A stretch of 64,000 bases of DNA from Massilia sp. CFBP 13721. Its GTDB lineage: Bacteria > Pseudomonadota > Gammaproteobacteria > Burkholderiales > Burkholderiaceae_D. The position numbers and the translations under genes were made by a program. A model generated the notes under the pieces. The model was not told where the DNA came from. It saw only the letters and a program-made list of their open reading frames with translations, and made no database searches. Numbering within the stretch: the stretch's first letter is position 1; every line of letters begins with the position of its first letter. The stretch is taken from contig NZ_JACYUY010000022.1 in NCBI RefSeq assembly GCF_014842025.1, positions 44,941-108,940 on the forward strand, given 5' to 3'. Shown one piece after another: positions 39,685 through 49,004 of the stretch.

Positions 39685-40242
39685 ATGCCAGACGACGACC
39701 AGATTTCAGCGACGACTCCCATCGCGCCGCCTTACGTTCCTCCCCAGCCCCTGACGCTGCGCATCAACGGCGCCGAGCACCAGTTGCTGATCGAACCGCG
39801 CGTCAGCCTGCTCGACGCCCTGCGCGAGCGGCTGGTCCTGACCGGCACCAAAAAAGGGTGCGACCGCGGCCAGTGCGGCGCCTGCACCGTGCTGGTCGAT
39901 GGCCAGCGCATCAATTCCTGCCTGACCCTGGCCGTCATGCACGACGGCCGCGAAATCACCACCATCGAGGGACTGGCCCAGGATGGCGCGCCGCACCCGG
40001 TGCAGGCCGCCTTCATGGACCACGACAGTTTCCAATGCGGCTATTGCACGCCGGGTCAGATCTGTTCGACCGTGGCGCTGCTGCGAGAAATAGCCGAAGG
40101 CCAGGCCAGCGGCATCACCCAGGGTGAACGGCCGCTGGCACTGAGCGACGACGAGATCCGCGAGCGCATGAGCGGCAACCTGTGCCGCTGCGGCGCCTAC
40201 CAGAACATCGTGGCGGCGATCCGCGTCGCCGCCGGTTCATAA
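39685..40242 (+). CDS. Molybdenum aldehyde/xanthine dehydrogenase, [2Fe-2S] subunit (PaoA/YagT-like)
   Basis: 185 residues. The plant-type ferredoxin cluster is CDRGQCGACTVL plus a fourth Cys in RINSCLT. The second cluster has CGYCTPGQIC and LCRCGAYQN. The family partners are PaoB and PaoC. E. coli PaoA carries a Tat leader; here the N-terminus (MPDDDQISATTPIAPPYVPP) has no twin Arg, so the enzyme is probably cytosolic. Followed 10 bp later by the FAD subunit. Confidence 0.92.
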   Translation: MPDDDQISATTPIAPPYVPPQPLTLRINGAEHQLLIEPRVSLLDALRERLVLTGTKKGCDRGQCGACTVLVDGQRINSCLTLAVMHDGREITTIEGLAQDGAPHPVQAAFMDHDSFQCGYCTPGQICSTVALLREIAEGQASGITQGERPLALSDDEIRERMSGNLCRCGAYQNIVAAIRVAAGS

Positions 40243-40252
40243 AGGGGGCGCC

Positions 40253-41245
40253 ATGCATTCGATATCCTACGAACGGGCGCGCGACGTCGCCCATGCCATC
40301 GAACTGGGAAGTGCCCCCGGCAGCAAATTCATCGGCGGCGGCACGAACCTGCTCGACTTGTATAAAAGCGGGGTCGAACAACCGACGCGGCTGGTCGACG
40401 TCAGCCGCATCGCGTTGAACGGCATCGAACAGCTGCCCGACGGCGGCGTGCGCATCGGCGCCATGGCAAGCAATACGGCGGCGGCGAATCACGCGCTGGT
40501 GCGCGGGCCGTACCGGGTGCTGTCGGAAGCGATCCTGAACGGCGCCTCGGCCCAACTGCGCAACATGGCGACCGTCGGCGGCAACCTGCTGCAACGTACG
40601 CGCTGCTATTACTTCACCGATCCCCATTTCAAACAGTGCAACAAGCGCGAACCGGGCAGCGGCTGCGCGGCGCTGGGCGGTTTCAATCGCATCCACGCGA
40701 TCCTCGGCGCCAGCCCGTCCTGCATCGCCACCCATCCATCGGACATGGCGGTGGCGCTGGTGGCGCTCGACGCCAGCGTGCGCCTGGCCGGGCCCGATGG
40801 CGAGCGCGTGCTCCCGATCGCCGACTTCCACCGCCTGCCGGGCGACGAACCGCAGTTCGATACGGTCATCGCGCCGGGCGAACTGATCACGGCGATCGAC
40901 CTGCCGCCTGCTACCTTCGCCCATTCGCACTACGTAAAAGTGCGAGACCGCGCCAGCTATGCCTTTGCGCTGGTGTCGGTAGCGGCCGCGCTGGACGTGC
41001 AGGATGGCGCCGTGCGCGACCTGCGCCTGGTGCTGGGCGGCGTCGCGCATAAACCCTGGCGTGCGGTCGAGGCGGAAGACGTATTGCGCGGGCGGGCGCC
41101 CGACGATGCGCTCATCCGGCAAGCCGCGGCGGCGGCCGTGGCCGGCGCCCAGGCATTCCCGCACAACGCATTCAAGGTCGAACTGGCGCAACGCGCAATC
41201 GTACGCGCAGTGCGCGCAGTGCGCACTGCAGGAGGACTCGCATGA
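40253..41245 (+). CDS. Molybdenum aldehyde/xanthine dehydrogenase, FAD subunit (PaoB/YagS-like)
   Basis: 330 residues. The FAD-binding loops are IGGGTNLLDLYKSGV and NMATVGGNLLQRTRC. A 4-Cys region (TRCYYF, KQCNKREPGSGC, SPSCIATHPSD) matches the extra [4Fe-4S] cluster of PaoB. The C-terminal domain starts near 230 (LVSVAAALDVQDGAVRDLRL). Its 3' end overlaps the next gene by 4 bp. Confidence 0.93.
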   Translation: MHSISYERARDVAHAIELGSAPGSKFIGGGTNLLDLYKSGVEQPTRLVDVSRIALNGIEQLPDGGVRIGAMASNTAAANHALVRGPYRVLSEAILNGASAQLRNMATVGGNLLQRTRCYYFTDPHFKQCNKREPGSGCAALGGFNRIHAILGASPSCIATHPSDMAVALVALDASVRLAGPDGERVLPIADFHRLPGDEPQFDTVIAPGELITAIDLPPATFAHSHYVKVRDRASYAFALVSVAAALDVQDGAVRDLRLVLGGVAHKPWRAVEAEDVLRGRAPDDALIRQAAAAAVAGAQAFPHNAFKVELAQRAIVRAVRAVRTAGGLA

Positions 41246-43452
41246 AGAACATCGGCGCCCCCATCAACCGTACCGACGGCTGGGCCAAGGTCAGCGGCAG
41301 CGCACGCTATTCGGCCGAGCATCCGGTCGCCGGCCTGGCGCACGCTTTTCTCGTCACCAGCACCGTCCCGAGCGGGCGCATCAGCCGGATCGATGCGCAA
41401 GAGGCCGAAGCGGTGCCCGGCGTGCTGCTGGTCATGACCCACGAAAACGTGCTGCAGCTGCCGCGCGAAACCAAGGCAGGTAAAGTGTCGCCGCCGATCG
41501 GGCGCGTGCTGTCGCTGCTGCAGGATGCCGACGTCCACTACAACAACCAACCGGTGGCCGTGGTCGTCGCCGAGACTTTCGAGGCCGCGCGCGAGGCGGC
41601 AAGCCGCCTGCGCATCGACTACGAGACGACGGCGGCGCGTCTCGATTTCGAGGTCGCCAAGCAGTACGTACACCAGCCGGAAAAGGTGCTGACGCAAAAG
41701 CCGGACACCCGGCGTGGCGATTTGCAGGCGGGCCTGCTCTCGGGCAGCACCAGCATCGACATCACCTACAGCACTCCGGTCGAACACCATAATCCGATCG
41801 AGCCGCATGCAACCATCGCCGCCTGGGACGGAGAATACCTGACCCTGTACGACTCGACCCAGTACATGAAGGGCGTGCAGAAAACGGTGTCCGGCACGTT
41901 CGGCATCGAAGAAGACAAGGTCACGGTGCTGTGCCCGTATGTCGGCGGCGGCTTCGGCTGCAAGGGCTCGGTCTGGTCGCACGTGGTGCTGTGCGCGATG
42001 GCGGCGAAGATGGTGGGACGGCCAGTAAAACTGGCGCTCGACCGCACGCAAATGTTCGGGCCGGTCGGCCAGCGCCCGGTCACCGACCAGCGCATGCGCC
42101 TGGCCGCCATGTCCGACGGGCGTTTGACGGCCAGCGCCCACGACACCATCGCCTACACCTCGATGATCGAAGACTGGATCGAGCCGAGCGGCCTGATGAC
42201 GCGCATGATGTACGCAAGTCCGAACCAGGAAACCACGCACCGCCTGGCGCGCATGAACCTCGGCACCCCGACCTTCATGCGCGCGCCGGGTGAGGCCTCG
42301 GGCTCGTTTGCGCTGGAGTCGTCGATGGACGAACTGGCGTATGAACTCGGCATCGACCCGCTGGAACTGCGCCTGCGCAATTACACCGAGCGCGACCCCG
42401 GCAAGGACCTGCCGTTCTCCAGCAAATCGCTGCGCCAGTGTTATGAAACCGGCGCCGCCCGCTTCGGCTGGAGCCGGCGCAACCCGCAACCGCGCTCGAT
42501 GGCCGCGGGCGACAAGCTGGTCGGCCTGGGCATGGCGACGGCGACCTATCCGACCAACCGCTCGCAGGGCAAGGCGTCCGCCACCATCCACCCGGACGGC
42601 AGCGCCGTGTTCCGCTCGAGTACGCAGGACCTCGGTACCGGCACGTACACCGTCATGACGCAGATCGCCGCCGACGCGCTGGGCGTGCCGGTGGCGCAGG
42701 TCAGTTTCGAGCTGGGCAATTCGACGCTGCCGGAAGCGCCCGTGTCCGGCGGCTCGACGACGGTGGCCAGCGTCGGCCCGGCGGTGCTGGCGGCGGGACA
42801 TGCGCTGCGCCTGAAACTGACCGGGATTGCCGTGGCCAATGAAGCCTCGCCGCTGTTCGGCGCGCTGGCCGAGGAGGTCGACGTGCAGAATGGGGAGTTG
42901 TTCCTGCGCGCCGATCCGGCCAGACGGGAAACGATGGCGGCGATCGTATCTCGCCACGGCAGCGGTCTGGTCGAGGTAGTGGCCAGCGCCGACCCCGGCG
43001 ACACGAGCAAGCACTATTCGATGCACGCGTTTGGCGCTGTCTTCGTCGAAGTCCACGTCGACGAACTGCTCGGCACCGTGCGCGTGGCGCGCGTGGTCGG
43101 GGTGTATGGCGTGGGCAAGCTGATGAATGCGAAAACCGGCCACAGCCAGCTGATGGGCGGCATCGTCGGCGGGCTCGGTATGGCGCTGTTCGAGGAAACC
43201 GTGTTTGACGCGCGCAACGGCCGCGCCGTGAACGGCAACCTGGCCGAATATCACATCCCGGTGAATGCCGACATCGGCCACATCGAGGTCGAGGTGGTGG
43301 ACGAAGACGATCCGCACGTCAATCCGCTGGGGGCGAAAGGGATTGGCGAGATCGGCATCACCGGGGTGGCCGCGGCGGTGGCGAATGCCGTGTTTCATGC
43401 GACCGGGAAGCGGGTGCGGGACTTGCCGATTACCTTGGATAAGCTGTTGTGA
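41242..43452 (+). CDS. Molybdenum aldehyde/xanthine dehydrogenase, molybdopterin subunit (PaoC/YagR-like)
   Basis: 736 residues, family length. It binds the Mo-pterin cofactor and oxidises aldehydes or purines at the Mo centre. Characteristic segments are VGGGFGCKGSVWSHVVL, FMRAPGEASGSFALESSMDE, STQDLGTGTYTVMTQIAADA and the C-terminal NPLGAKGIGEIGITGVAAAV with the catalytic Glu in GIGEIG. No xdhC/paoD-type maturation gene follows in this window. AGGAGGACTCGC gives a strong ribosome site. Confidence 0.94.
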   Translation: MKNIGAPINRTDGWAKVSGSARYSAEHPVAGLAHAFLVTSTVPSGRISRIDAQEAEAVPGVLLVMTHENVLQLPRETKAGKVSPPIGRVLSLLQDADVHYNNQPVAVVVAETFEAAREAASRLRIDYETTAARLDFEVAKQYVHQPEKVLTQKPDTRRGDLQAGLLSGSTSIDITYSTPVEHHNPIEPHATIAAWDGEYLTLYDSTQYMKGVQKTVSGTFGIEEDKVTVLCPYVGGGFGCKGSVWSHVVLCAMAAKMVGRPVKLALDRTQMFGPVGQRPVTDQRMRLAAMSDGRLTASAHDTIAYTSMIEDWIEPSGLMTRMMYASPNQETTHRLARMNLGTPTFMRAPGEASGSFALESSMDELAYELGIDPLELRLRNYTERDPGKDLPFSSKSLRQCYETGAARFGWSRRNPQPRSMAAGDKLVGLGMATATYPTNRSQGKASATIHPDGSAVFRSSTQDLGTGTYTVMTQIAADALGVPVAQVSFELGNSTLPEAPVSGGSTTVASVGPAVLAAGHALRLKLTGIAVANEASPLFGALAEEVDVQNGELFLRADPARRETMAAIVSRHGSGLVEVVASADPGDTSKHYSMHAFGAVFVEVHVDELLGTVRVARVVGVYGVGKLMNAKTGHSQLMGGIVGGLGMALFEETVFDARNGRAVNGNLAEYHIPVNADIGHIEVEVVDEDDPHVNPLGAKGIGEIGITGVAAAVANAVFHATGKRVRDLPITLDKLL

Positions 43453-43484
43453 TGGTAAGCAGGTCGAAACGTTGAACGCAAGGA

Positions 43485-43667
43485 CGTAAGGTGGGCGGGT
43501 TTTCCGCCCACGCGTTCAACGCACGTTCGCAGTTCGAAACGGGTGTCTTGTCTGCTCGGCGTTCCGCGTGGGCACGGGGCACCCACCCACAACAACGCGG
43601 TGAGCGCAAACATTTCGATGTGCTGGCGTGCGTTGAACGCGTGGGCGGGGGACCCGCCCACCTTACG
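43485..43667. repeat. Inverted-repeat element (39-nt arms, 183 bp)
   Basis: Left arm 43485-43523 begins CGTAAGGTGGGCGGG and ends CGCGTTCAACGCA. Right arm 43629-43667 is its reverse complement at 36 of 39 positions. Each arm is itself a hairpin. The core between them is about 105 bp and non-coding. The element sits between converging genes. Confidence 0.75.
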
Positions 43668-43686
43668 GGTCTGCTCCGGCGTCCCC

Positions 43687-45117
43687 TTACTGCGGTGCCT
43701 GCTCCCAACCCCCACCCAGCGCCAGGAACAGCGCCACCTGATCGGCCGCCAAGGTCGCATTCGACGCCGCCACCGCCGCCTCGCTCGATGCCAGCGTGCG
43801 CTCGGCATCGAGCGTGGTGAGGAAATCGGTGCGCCCGAAGCGGTACAGCTTGGCCGCCTGCTGCGATGCGGTCGCGCTCTGGTCGCGCGCCGCCTTTAAC
43901 GCCGCATTGCGGTCGAGCTCGCGCGCGTAGTTGCTCAGCGCCGTCTCCGTCTCGCGCAGTGCGTTCAGCACGACGCCATCGAAACGCGCCAGCGACGCCG
44001 CCGTGCCCGCTTCGGCCTGGGCGATGTGCATGCGCGCCGTGCCGGTTGAAGGCAGCGACCATGAAATCAGCGGCCCCAGGCTGTAACGGAAGGTATTGCC
44101 CTCGCCGAAGCCGGACAGCGAACCCGTGCTGCCCGCCGACAGCCCCAGGCTGATCTGCGGGTACAGCTCGCTCGTCGCCACGCCGATGCGCGCGGTGCTG
44201 GCGGCGAGCGTGCGTTCGGCCTGGCGGATGTCGGGACGGCGGCGCAGCAGGGCGGCGCCGTCGCCGACGGGGATCGCACTGGCCAGTTGCGGCGCGCGTT
44301 CGCAGTTGGCCACCGCTTGCGGGAAGTGCGACGGCGTCTCGCCCGTCAACAGCGCCAGCCGGTACAGCGCACCGCGGCGCTGCGCTTCCAGAGGCGGCAC
44401 GGCGGCGCGCAGCTGCTCGCGCTGGGCCAGCGCGCGGCTGTTGTCGAGCGCCGTGCCGCGCCCGAGTTTCACACGCTGCGCGGTCGACTGCACGAATCGG
44501 TCCTGCAAGGCCACCGACTGGCGCGCGATCGCGATCTGCTGGCCGGCCGAACACGCTTCGGCATAGGCGCGCGTGGTTTCGGCGGCCACCGTCACCCGCG
44601 CCAGGTCGCTCGCCGCCTGCGCCGCCTGGGTGTCGGCATCTGCCGCCTCGACCGCGCGCGCCAGCTTGCCGAACAAGTCGAGCTGGTAGGACACGTGCAG
44701 GCCGGCGTCATAGCTGGCGTGGTCGGGCAGTGCGTGACCGATGCCGGAGGGCGCGCCCGCCGCGCGGCCAAACGCGGGCGCAGCCGAGACGTCGACCGCG
44801 GGCCGCCCGATCTGTTCCGCTTCGGCCAGCACGGCACGGGCGCGCGCCAGGTTGGCCGACGCCACACGCAGGTCGGTGTTGGCCGTGAACGCCTGCTTGA
44901 CCAGGCCGTCGAGCGTGCTGTCCCGGTACAGGCGCCACCACTGCGCCGGCAGCGGCTGCTGGCTGAACGGTTTTGAAGCGGCGCCGAGGAACGGCGCGGC
45001 GGCGTCCGGCCGTTGCACGACGGCCTGCTGCGGCATGCGGTAATCCGGGCCGACCACGGTACCGCAGGCGGCCAGCAACAGCGGCAGCGCTGCCAGAGAA
45101 AACGAACGGCGCCTCAT
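43687..45117 (-). CDS. Outer membrane efflux lipoprotein (OprM/NodT family)
   Basis: 476 residues. Lipobox LLLAACG gives an N-terminal lipid anchor. The two repeated OEP domains are visible; LVKQAFTANTDLRVASANLA opens the first and LRRRPDIRQAERTLAASTAR, the NodT hallmark, opens the second. It forms the outer membrane channel for the pump encoded upstream. Its start overlaps the hlyD stop by 4 bp. Confidence 0.93.
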   Translation of the reverse strand: MRRRSFSLAALPLLLAACGTVVGPDYRMPQQAVVQRPDAAAPFLGAASKPFSQQPLPAQWWRLYRDSTLDGLVKQAFTANTDLRVASANLARARAVLAEAEQIGRPAVDVSAAPAFGRAAGAPSGIGHALPDHASYDAGLHVSYQLDLFGKLARAVEAADADTQAAQAASDLARVTVAAETTRAYAEACSAGQQIAIARQSVALQDRFVQSTAQRVKLGRGTALDNSRALAQREQLRAAVPPLEAQRRGALYRLALLTGETPSHFPQAVANCERAPQLASAIPVGDGAALLRRRPDIRQAERTLAASTARIGVATSELYPQISLGLSAGSTGSLSGFGEGNTFRYSLGPLISWSLPSTGTARMHIAQAEAGTAASLARFDGVVLNALRETETALSNYARELDRNAALKAARDQSATASQQAAKLYRFGRTDFLTTLDAERTLASSEAAVAASNATLAADQVALFLALGGGWEQAPQ

Positions 45118-46001
45118 GACGTCTTCTTCCCGGTATTAGGCAGCACCTGCACCGTCGCCGTCTGTCCCGCCACCAGGCGCACGTCCTGCGGTACCGGATC
45201 GAGCGCCACGCGCACGGGAATGCGTTGCGCCAGGCGCACCCAGTTGAAGGTCGGGTTAATGTTCGGCAGCATATTGGTGCCGGTGCTGCGGTCGCGGTCC
45301 GAGATCCCCTCGGCAAAGCTTTCGACGTGGCCGCTCAGCTTCTTGTTCGCGCCCATCAGCGACACCGCCACCGGGTCGCCCAGGTGGATTGCCGCCAGCT
45401 TGGTCTCTTCAAAGTATCCCTCGACATAGAAGGAGCCGCGGTCGACCAGCGCCATCACCGGGTGGCTGGCGCTGACGTAGGCGCCGGCGCGCAAATCCAG
45501 GTTGGTGACCGAACCGCTCACCACCGACACCACACGCGTGCGCTCCAGGTTCAGGCGCGCGGTATCGCGGTTGACGGTCGCCTGCGCCAGCGCCGCGCGT
45601 GCCTGTTCGACGCGCGACTGGCCCTGCTCGCGCGTTTCCTGCGCCACCAGGTCGTCCAGCTGGACGTTGCGGCGCGCTTCGCGCTGCGCCTGGTTCAGCG
45701 CGGCCTGCGCCGCCTGCTCGGCCGCCTCGGTCTGGCGCAGGGCCAGGTCGAAGCGTGCGCGGTCGACTTCGAACAGGACGTCGCCGGCCTTCACCTGCTG
45801 GTTGTCGTGCACGAAGACCTTGGTGACCTGACCGGTGACGTCGGGCGCGACCTGCACCACATACGCCTTGACACGGCCGTCGCGGGTCCAGGGTTCGATT
45901 TCATAGTGGCGCCACAGCTGCCAGCCGGCATAAATGGCGCCGGCGGCGGCGAGCACGGTGATGCCGACGCGGCCGATTGCTTTAGGAGAGAAGTTCATCA
46001 T
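45114..46001 (-). CDS. Membrane fusion protein (HlyD/AaeA family)
   Basis: 295 residues with an N-terminal anchor (VGITVLAAAGAIYAGWQLWR). Biotinyl-lipoyl-like halves VAPDVTGQVTKVFVHDNQQV and VSGSVTNLDLRAGAYVSASH flank a helical hairpin (QTEAAEQAAQAALNQAQREA). It links the inner membrane FUSC carrier to the outer membrane channel. It follows DUF1656 with no gap. Confidence 0.92.
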   Translation of the reverse strand: MMNFSPKAIGRVGITVLAAAGAIYAGWQLWRHYEIEPWTRDGRVKAYVVQVAPDVTGQVTKVFVHDNQQVKAGDVLFEVDRARFDLALRQTEAAEQAAQAALNQAQREARRNVQLDDLVAQETREQGQSRVEQARAALAQATVNRDTARLNLERTRVVSVVSGSVTNLDLRAGAYVSASHPVMALVDRGSFYVEGYFEETKLAAIHLGDPVAVSLMGANKKLSGHVESFAEGISDRDRSTGTNMLPNINPTFNWVRLAQRIPVRVALDPVPQDVRLVAGQTATVQVLPNTGKKTS

Positions 46002-46208
46002 TCAAAACCAGTTGGATCCAATAAAAACCAGGCTGCCCAGCACCATCACGAACAGCGAAAAATCGAACAGCGCCGGATGCCACACGTGGCGATAAAAGCC
46101 GGTGAGCGCGAGCAGCTTGCTGCACAGGCGAGACATCCCGAATGCGAGCAGGGCCAGCAATAACAGCGGTGGAAAATAAATGCCATAGAGGCTGACTTCG
46201 CCGATCAT
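46002..46208 (-). CDS. DUF1656 small membrane protein (AaeX-like)
   Basis: 68 residues with two spans (ISLYGIYFPPLLLLALLAFG-like first half and FSLFVMVLGSLVFIGSNW). Proteins of this size and sequence accompany AaeA/AaeB-type pumps. Its start overlaps the FUSC stop by 4 bp and its stop abuts the hlyD start. Confidence 0.9.
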   Translation of the reverse strand: MIGEVSLYGIYFPPLLLLALLAFGMSRLCSKLLALTGFYRHVWHPALFDFSLFVMVLGSLVFIGSNWF

Positions 46209-48265
46209 CGGATCTCCATGTCAAGAAGGGGAGAAGGTTCATAGGGCGCCGCCTGCGGGAACAGGTCGCGCCGGATGCCGGCCAGCGCCGCCAGCGCATC
46301 GCGCCGTGCACTGGAATCGGCGGCGGCGCTGACCGAGCGCAGGGCATTGTCGATCGAGGCCAGCAGGTGCTCGTCCTCGACCACGTCCACGCGCGGACGC
46401 GCTGCGAAATGCTGGGACAAGTGTTCGAGCAGCGCCCACAGCGCGGCCTGGCTGCGGCCGAGTTCCCCGCGCACGGCCAGCAACTGCGTCATGTTCAAGC
46501 CGATGCGCAGGTCGACCAGCGCGTCGGCCGCCTGCAAATCCTGCTGGGCGCCGGCCTGCGCCAGGCGCGGCGTCAGCAGGGCGATGCGGTCGACCATGCG
46601 CGCCGAGAATGCCGCCACCGAGGGCACGTTGCGGCCGTCGCCGATCTGGGCCAGTTCTCCCCAGCCGGCGCGCAGCAAACGGCGCGCGGTCCAGCCGGCG
46701 CCGACGCTGCGGAACACGCCGATCACCAGCACCGCCAAGGCCAGGCCCGCCAGCTGCGCCAGCGTCGAATTGATGAAGGAGGCGGCATCGGCCGTATTCG
46801 TGTCCTGCAGCGCCAGCGTGCCGGCGATGCCGAACAGGAAAGGCATGGCCCGGCCAAAAGTGGCCGGGCGCGCAATCAGCACGCCGAGCACCAGGAAGGC
46901 GGGAGCGCAAGCCAGCATCAGCATCTCGAAGCTGTGCACCGCCGGCAGCACCGCCAGCAGATAAAAGGCGGATAAAGGCACCGAATAAATCGTCCACACC
47001 AGAAAACCTTTGATGAACGGCACCGGGTCGTCCTGGGTGGCGAAGAAGCAGGACATCACGGCCGCCATCATCGGCACCGCGGCGCCGGCCGGCCAGCCGG
47101 TCGCAATCCAGAACGCGCAGCCGGCCAGGGTGGCGATCACCGCCGCGGCGGCCGAGACCAGCGCCATGCCGCGGTCCAGGTGCAGCGCCTGCGGTTTCAC
47201 GGCCGGCAGGTCGTAGGCGGCCGGCGGCAGCGTACCGGCGGTACCGGCGCCGATATGGGTGCGCAGCGCTTGCGTGTCGACGCAGACGTCGACCAGCGCA
47301 CGCAGGCGCGCGCCCAGGTTGATCTGCAGGAGGTCGCGCCAATCGGCGTGGCGCGCCGGCGCCGGCGTCAGCGCATCGATGGCCGCGCGCAGGGCGGCCG
47401 GCGTCACCGGCGGCGCATCTCCCTTGCCGCCCTTGCGAGTCCCGGTCCAGGCGGTGATGTCGCCCAGCAGCGCGCGCCAGCGCGCCGACGCATCGTTCGC
47501 GCCCAGCCCCCGCAAGGCTTTCAGGCGGTCTTCGATCGCGGACAGCAGCGGCACCATTGCGGCCAATCTCTCCTGCAATGCGTGGATGGCGTGCGCGGTC
47601 CAGCGCAGGTGCGAAGTATCGAAGGGGATGTGCACCGCCATCATGCGCAGCTCCGTGATGTCGCCGGCCAGCTTGCGCCGATCGAGCGAGGCGTTCGCCG
47701 TGCCCGCCGGCGCCAGCGCGTCGGCGATCCAGCTTTGCGCGTCGCGCAGCGCGTGGTCGAGGCGCGCCAGCAGCACCGGCCCGAAGCCTTGCGGGAAGAA
47801 CAGCGAGTGGACCACGGTGGCGCAGGTAATCCCGAGCAGGATCTCCTCGACCCGCGCCAGCGCGATATCGAAGATGGTGCCGGGGTCGTTCACGGCCGGG
47901 AAGGCGATCAGCCCGGCCGTGTACCCCGCCAGCATCAGCACGTAGGAGCGCGGCGTGCGGTCGAGCAGCGAGACGTACAGGCAGGCGCCGACCCACAAGG
48001 CCAGCGCCAGCGACAGCAGCTCGGGAGAGTTGGCGAACAGCGGCACGATGAGCACCGTGGCCAGCGCGCCCAGCAGGGTGCCGCCGAAGCGATAGACCGC
48101 TTTCGAGCGGGTCGGGCCGGCGAAGGGGGCGGCGACGATATAGGCCGTCATCAGCGCCCAGAAAGGGCGCGGCAGTCCGATGCGCATCGACAGATAGAGC
48201 GCGAGCATCGCTGCCGCAAAACTTTTAATGGAGAACAGCGCCTCGTTTTTCGACAACAAGGTCAC
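46205..48265 (-). CDS. FUSC-family inner membrane transporter (AaeB-like)
   Basis: 686 residues. Two halves of about five or six spans each (FAAAMLALYLSMRIGLPRPF, WALMTAYIVAAPFAGPTRSK; later GCAFWIATGWPAGAAVPMMA, AVMSCFFATQDDPVPFIKGF) with soluble loops between and after. The motif PFWALMTAYIV..P..G is the FUSC signature. The family exports aromatic carboxylic acids and other toxic organics. It is the second gene of the operon behind marR (4-bp overlap). Confidence 0.92.
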   Translation of the reverse strand: MTLLSKNEALFSIKSFAAAMLALYLSMRIGLPRPFWALMTAYIVAAPFAGPTRSKAVYRFGGTLLGALATVLIVPLFANSPELLSLALALWVGACLYVSLLDRTPRSYVLMLAGYTAGLIAFPAVNDPGTIFDIALARVEEILLGITCATVVHSLFFPQGFGPVLLARLDHALRDAQSWIADALAPAGTANASLDRRKLAGDITELRMMAVHIPFDTSHLRWTAHAIHALQERLAAMVPLLSAIEDRLKALRGLGANDASARWRALLGDITAWTGTRKGGKGDAPPVTPAALRAAIDALTPAPARHADWRDLLQINLGARLRALVDVCVDTQALRTHIGAGTAGTLPPAAYDLPAVKPQALHLDRGMALVSAAAAVIATLAGCAFWIATGWPAGAAVPMMAAVMSCFFATQDDPVPFIKGFLVWTIYSVPLSAFYLLAVLPAVHSFEMLMLACAPAFLVLGVLIARPATFGRAMPFLFGIAGTLALQDTNTADAASFINSTLAQLAGLALAVLVIGVFRSVGAGWTARRLLRAGWGELAQIGDGRNVPSVAAFSARMVDRIALLTPRLAQAGAQQDLQAADALVDLRIGLNMTQLLAVRGELGRSQAALWALLEHLSQHFAARPRVDVVEDEHLLASIDNALRSVSAAADSSARRDALAALAGIRRDLFPQAAPYEPSPLLDMEIR

Positions 48266-48729
48266 GCCAATTTCTCTCCGGTGGACTCCGGCTTGCCGAT
48301 CTGCGCCTGGACGTGTGTCAGCACGCGCAGGCAGGCGGCGATGTCGGCCGGGGCCAGGCCGTCGAACACGCTGCGGCGGAACGGAATCAGGGCTTCCTCC
48401 ATCTGCGCGGCGCGGGTCTTGCCGTCCTGCGTCAGCTGCAGCAGCTTGGCGCGGCGGTCTTGCGGATCGTCGTGGCGTTCGATCAGGCCGTTCTCGATCA
48501 GCAGGTCGACTACGCGCACCAGCGACGACGGTTCCAGCCCGAGGGCATCGGCCAGCACGCCGGGGCGCACGCCGTCCTGGCCGAGGCGGCCGAGGATCAG
48601 CACCGGCAGCGCCGTCGCCTGCGACAGGCTGTACTGCGACGCCACCTTGTCCGCCATCGATTTATAGGCGCGCGAAGCGTGGGTCAGCGTGGCGGTCAAT
48701 TGGATCAGGGTCTGGTCGAAGGCGTCCAT
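48262..48729 (-). CDS. MarR-family transcriptional regulator
   Basis: 155 residues. The winged helix runs from LSQATALPVLILGRLGQDGV through LGLEPSSLVRVVDLLIENGL to IERHDDPQDRRAKLLQLTQD, the typical wing. It heads the efflux operon and is likely to repress it until a phenolic or similar ligand binds. No clear palindromic operator was picked out upstream. Confidence 0.92.
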   Translation of the reverse strand: MDAFDQTLIQLTATLTHASRAYKSMADKVASQYSLSQATALPVLILGRLGQDGVRPGVLADALGLEPSSLVRVVDLLIENGLIERHDDPQDRRAKLLQLTQDGKTRAAQMEEALIPFRRSVFDGLAPADIAACLRVLTHVQAQIGKPESTGEKLA

Positions 48730-48860
48730 GGGGTCCGGCTTTTAGTTTGATTATGAAAGTTTAGCATGCGAAGTAAATTCTTGCTGGAACGCGATCGCAC
48801 CGATGCGTCCCGCATCGTGTCCGGCATCGCGGCGGTATGATCATCGTGCAGGGTAGGTTT

Positions 48861-49004
48861 CGTAGGGTGGGCTCCGCCCACGCGGTCGTACCGATGCATA
48901 CCGCAACGCGTCTGCCATTAACGAAGGTGTGATCATCGTGGAGAGGTGTGTGACAAGCCGCAGCTGATCAACAGGTGAACCGCGTGGGCGGAGCCCACCC
49001 TACG
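48861..49004. repeat. Inverted-repeat element with perfect 25-nt arms
   Basis: Left arm 48861-48885 (CGTAGGGTGGGC, TCC, GCCCACGCGG) and right arm 48980-49004 are perfect reverse complements. The right arm runs into the HAD gene: its CTA at 49000-49002 is the TAG stop codon on the reverse strand. About 94 bp of non-coding sequence lies between the arms. Confidence 0.8.

Noticed and set aside
40957..43398. 813-codon reverse frame opposite the molybdopterin subunit
   Set aside because: Shadow frame; the forward subunit has all family motifs.
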